From assembly GCA_024699205.1 (NCBI GenBank), contig JAILQA010000353.1, forward strand, positions 1 through 6,697: DNA of 6,697 nt, read 5' to 3'. Position 1 is the stretch's first letter. Every line of letters begins with the position of its first letter. Shown here in pieces: positions 5,737-6,697 of the stretch. Made by a program: the position numbers and the translations under genes. The notes below the pieces were generated by a model. It was given only the letters and a program-made list of their open reading frames with translations. It was not told where the DNA came from and did no database searches. The DNA comes from Treponema sp. GTDB lineage: Bacteria > Spirochaetota > Spirochaetia > Treponematales > Treponemataceae.

Positions 5737-5741
5737 CTTCC

Positions 5742-6697
5742 ATGCCTTTAGACAAAATGCGTAATATTGGCATTATGGCACATATTGATGCCGGAAAAAC
5801 AACAACAACCGAACGAATCCTCTATTATACAGGCAAAATTCATAAAATTGGCGAAATAGATGACGGTCAGGCAACAATGGACTGGATGCAGCAGGAGCAG
5901 GAACGCGGAATTACAATCTGTTCTGCCGCTACAACAACTTACTGGAAAAATTATCAGATAAATATAATCGACACTCCGGGCCACGTTGATTTTACTGCCG
6001 AAGTTGAACGTTCTCTTCGTGTTTTGGACGGTGCCGTTGCAGTAATCTGTGCAGTTGATGGTGTTCAACCACAGACAGAAACCGTATGGAAACAGGCCGA
6101 TGAGTTCAATGTTCCCCGCATTTGTTTTATGAATAAAATGGACAGAATTGGTGCAGATTTCTTTGGTTCAATGGATGATGTTCACGAAAAGTTTGGCGTA
6201 GACTGTCTCGCTTTGCAGATTCCAATTGGACAGGGACCAGATTTTGAAGGTGTAATTGATTTGTTAAAAATGAAGGAATTGCGCTGGTCTGCTGATGATG
6301 AAGGTGAAACTATCACCGAAAGCGATATTGCAGAAGCACGCAAGGCAGAAGCTGAAGAATGGCGCGAAAAACTCGTAGATACAGTTGCTGGTACTGACGA
6401 TGCTCTTGCAGAAATCTATCTTGAAGGCGGCGAAATTACTCTTGAGCAGTTAAAAGCTGCAATCCGAAAAGCAACAATAAACCGTCAGTTAGTTCCTTTT
6501 TTAATGGGTTCAGCACGACACAATCAGGGAGTTCAGCCTTTGATTGACGCTGTAATTGATTATCTTCCTTGCCCGACAGACGTTCCTGCCTCAAAAGGAA
6601 TTAAAGTAAAGAAGGACCAGCAGGAAGAAATTGAAGTTCCTTGCGATGCTACAAAAATGCCTCTTGGTCTTGTTTTTAAAATCCAGTATGACCGTGA
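5742..6697 (+). CDS. fusA: Elongation factor G (N-terminal part, runs off the right edge)
   Basis: The first 318 codons of a translational GTPase that moves tRNA and mRNA through the ribosome, or splits ribosomes in recycling. All five G motifs are intact: AHIDAGKT (13-20, P-loop), RGIT (55-58, switch I), DTPGH (77-81, with H81 catalytic), NKMD (131-134, guanine specificity) and GSA (256-258). The EF-G-specific insert (G' domain, about 160-255) separates it from EF-Tu; domain II begins near 305. Full-length members are about 690 residues, so over half is missing. It is not beside rpsL, rpsG or tuf, so this is not a str-operon copy. Spirochaetes often carry two EF-G paralogues (in Borrelia, one for translocation and one for recycling). 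From memory the N-terminus resembles the recycling-type paralogue more, but I cannot settle this here. Confidence 0.95.
   Translation, partial: MPLDKMRNIGIMAHIDAGKTTTTERILYYTGKIHKIGEIDDGQATMDWMQQEQERGITICSAATTTYWKNYQINIIDTPGHVDFTAEVERSLRVLDGAVAVICAVDGVQPQTETVWKQADEFNVPRICFMNKMDRIGADFFGSMDDVHEKFGVDCLALQIPIGQGPDFEGVIDLLKMKELRWSADDEGETITESDIAEARKAEAEEWREKLVDTVAGTDDALAEIYLEGGEITLEQLKAAIRKATINRQLVPFLMGSARHNQGVQPLIDAVIDYLPCPTDVPASKGIKVKKDQQEEIEVPCDATKMPLGLVFKIQYDR

Larger units (their letters stand above)
5414..5741. other. 328-base non-coding gap between the LRR gene and fusA
   Basis: I see no credible open reading frame or tRNA here. From left to right it holds a T-run after the LRR stop with no stem (5415-5420), a -10-like GATAAT (5453-5458), a large inverted repeat (5464-5625), an AT-rich hairpin with T-run (5622-5651), an extended -10 (TGCTATAAC, 5660-5668), a small palindrome (5705-5715) and the fusA ribosome site (5731-5736). 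Confidence 0.8.

Noticed and set aside
5414..5741. Integron attC recombination site (known from Treponema denticola) for the large inverted repeat
   Set aside because: No RYYYAAC / GTTRRRY core-site pair is found at the ends, and there is no cassette-like gene or integrase nearby.
5748..6068. Minus-strand open frame of 106 codons inside fusA
   Set aside because: It lies wholly antisense to the conserved G domain of EF-G, which explains the base composition.

Overview
The window is AT-rich and its gene content points to a gut- or rumen-type spirochaete, most likely Treponema. This assignment is inference from remembered protein similarity (HflK, EF-G, cytoplasmic BspA-like LRR protein, GH5 cellulase) and no database search was made. 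It holds six protein genes. Two of them (hflK on the left, fusA on the right) run off the window edges.

Layout: bases 1-581 are the N-terminal part of hflK on the minus strand. A short divergent promoter region (582-689) separates it from a plus-strand operon. That operon is a membrane-anchored DUF4230-like protein (690-1442), then leuB (1464-2555), then a secreted GH5 endoglucanase (2552-3793) whose ATG overlaps the leuB stop. A separate promoter at 3830-3858 drives a cytoplasmic leucine-rich-repeat protein with an acidic linker and an unrecognised C-terminal domain (3866-5413). A 328-base gap (5414-5741) holds a large imperfect inverted repeat and a terminator-like hairpin. After it comes an elongation factor G gene (5742 to the edge).

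The genes do not form one obvious pathway. leuB is the leucine-biosynthesis dehydrogenase without leuA, leuC or leuD beside it, and the enzyme downstream degrades plant beta-glucans. HflK and the DUF4230 protein are both single-span membrane-anchored proteins transcribed divergently.

The most interesting signals are in the control regions. (1) Two genes (690 and 3866) have a sigma70-type -10 box exactly 7 nt before the ATG, no Shine-Dalgarno and an in-frame stop just upstream, so both look like leaderless mRNAs. (2) The cellulase gene has a perfect internal AGGAGG eight bases before Met51, just after its signal peptide and linker, which could give a second, cytosolic form. (3) The 44-nt-arm inverted repeat before fusA, with a -10-like box at its left edge and a hairpin plus T-run at its right edge, looks like either an undescribed structured RNA (6S-like in outline) or a MITE-like element.
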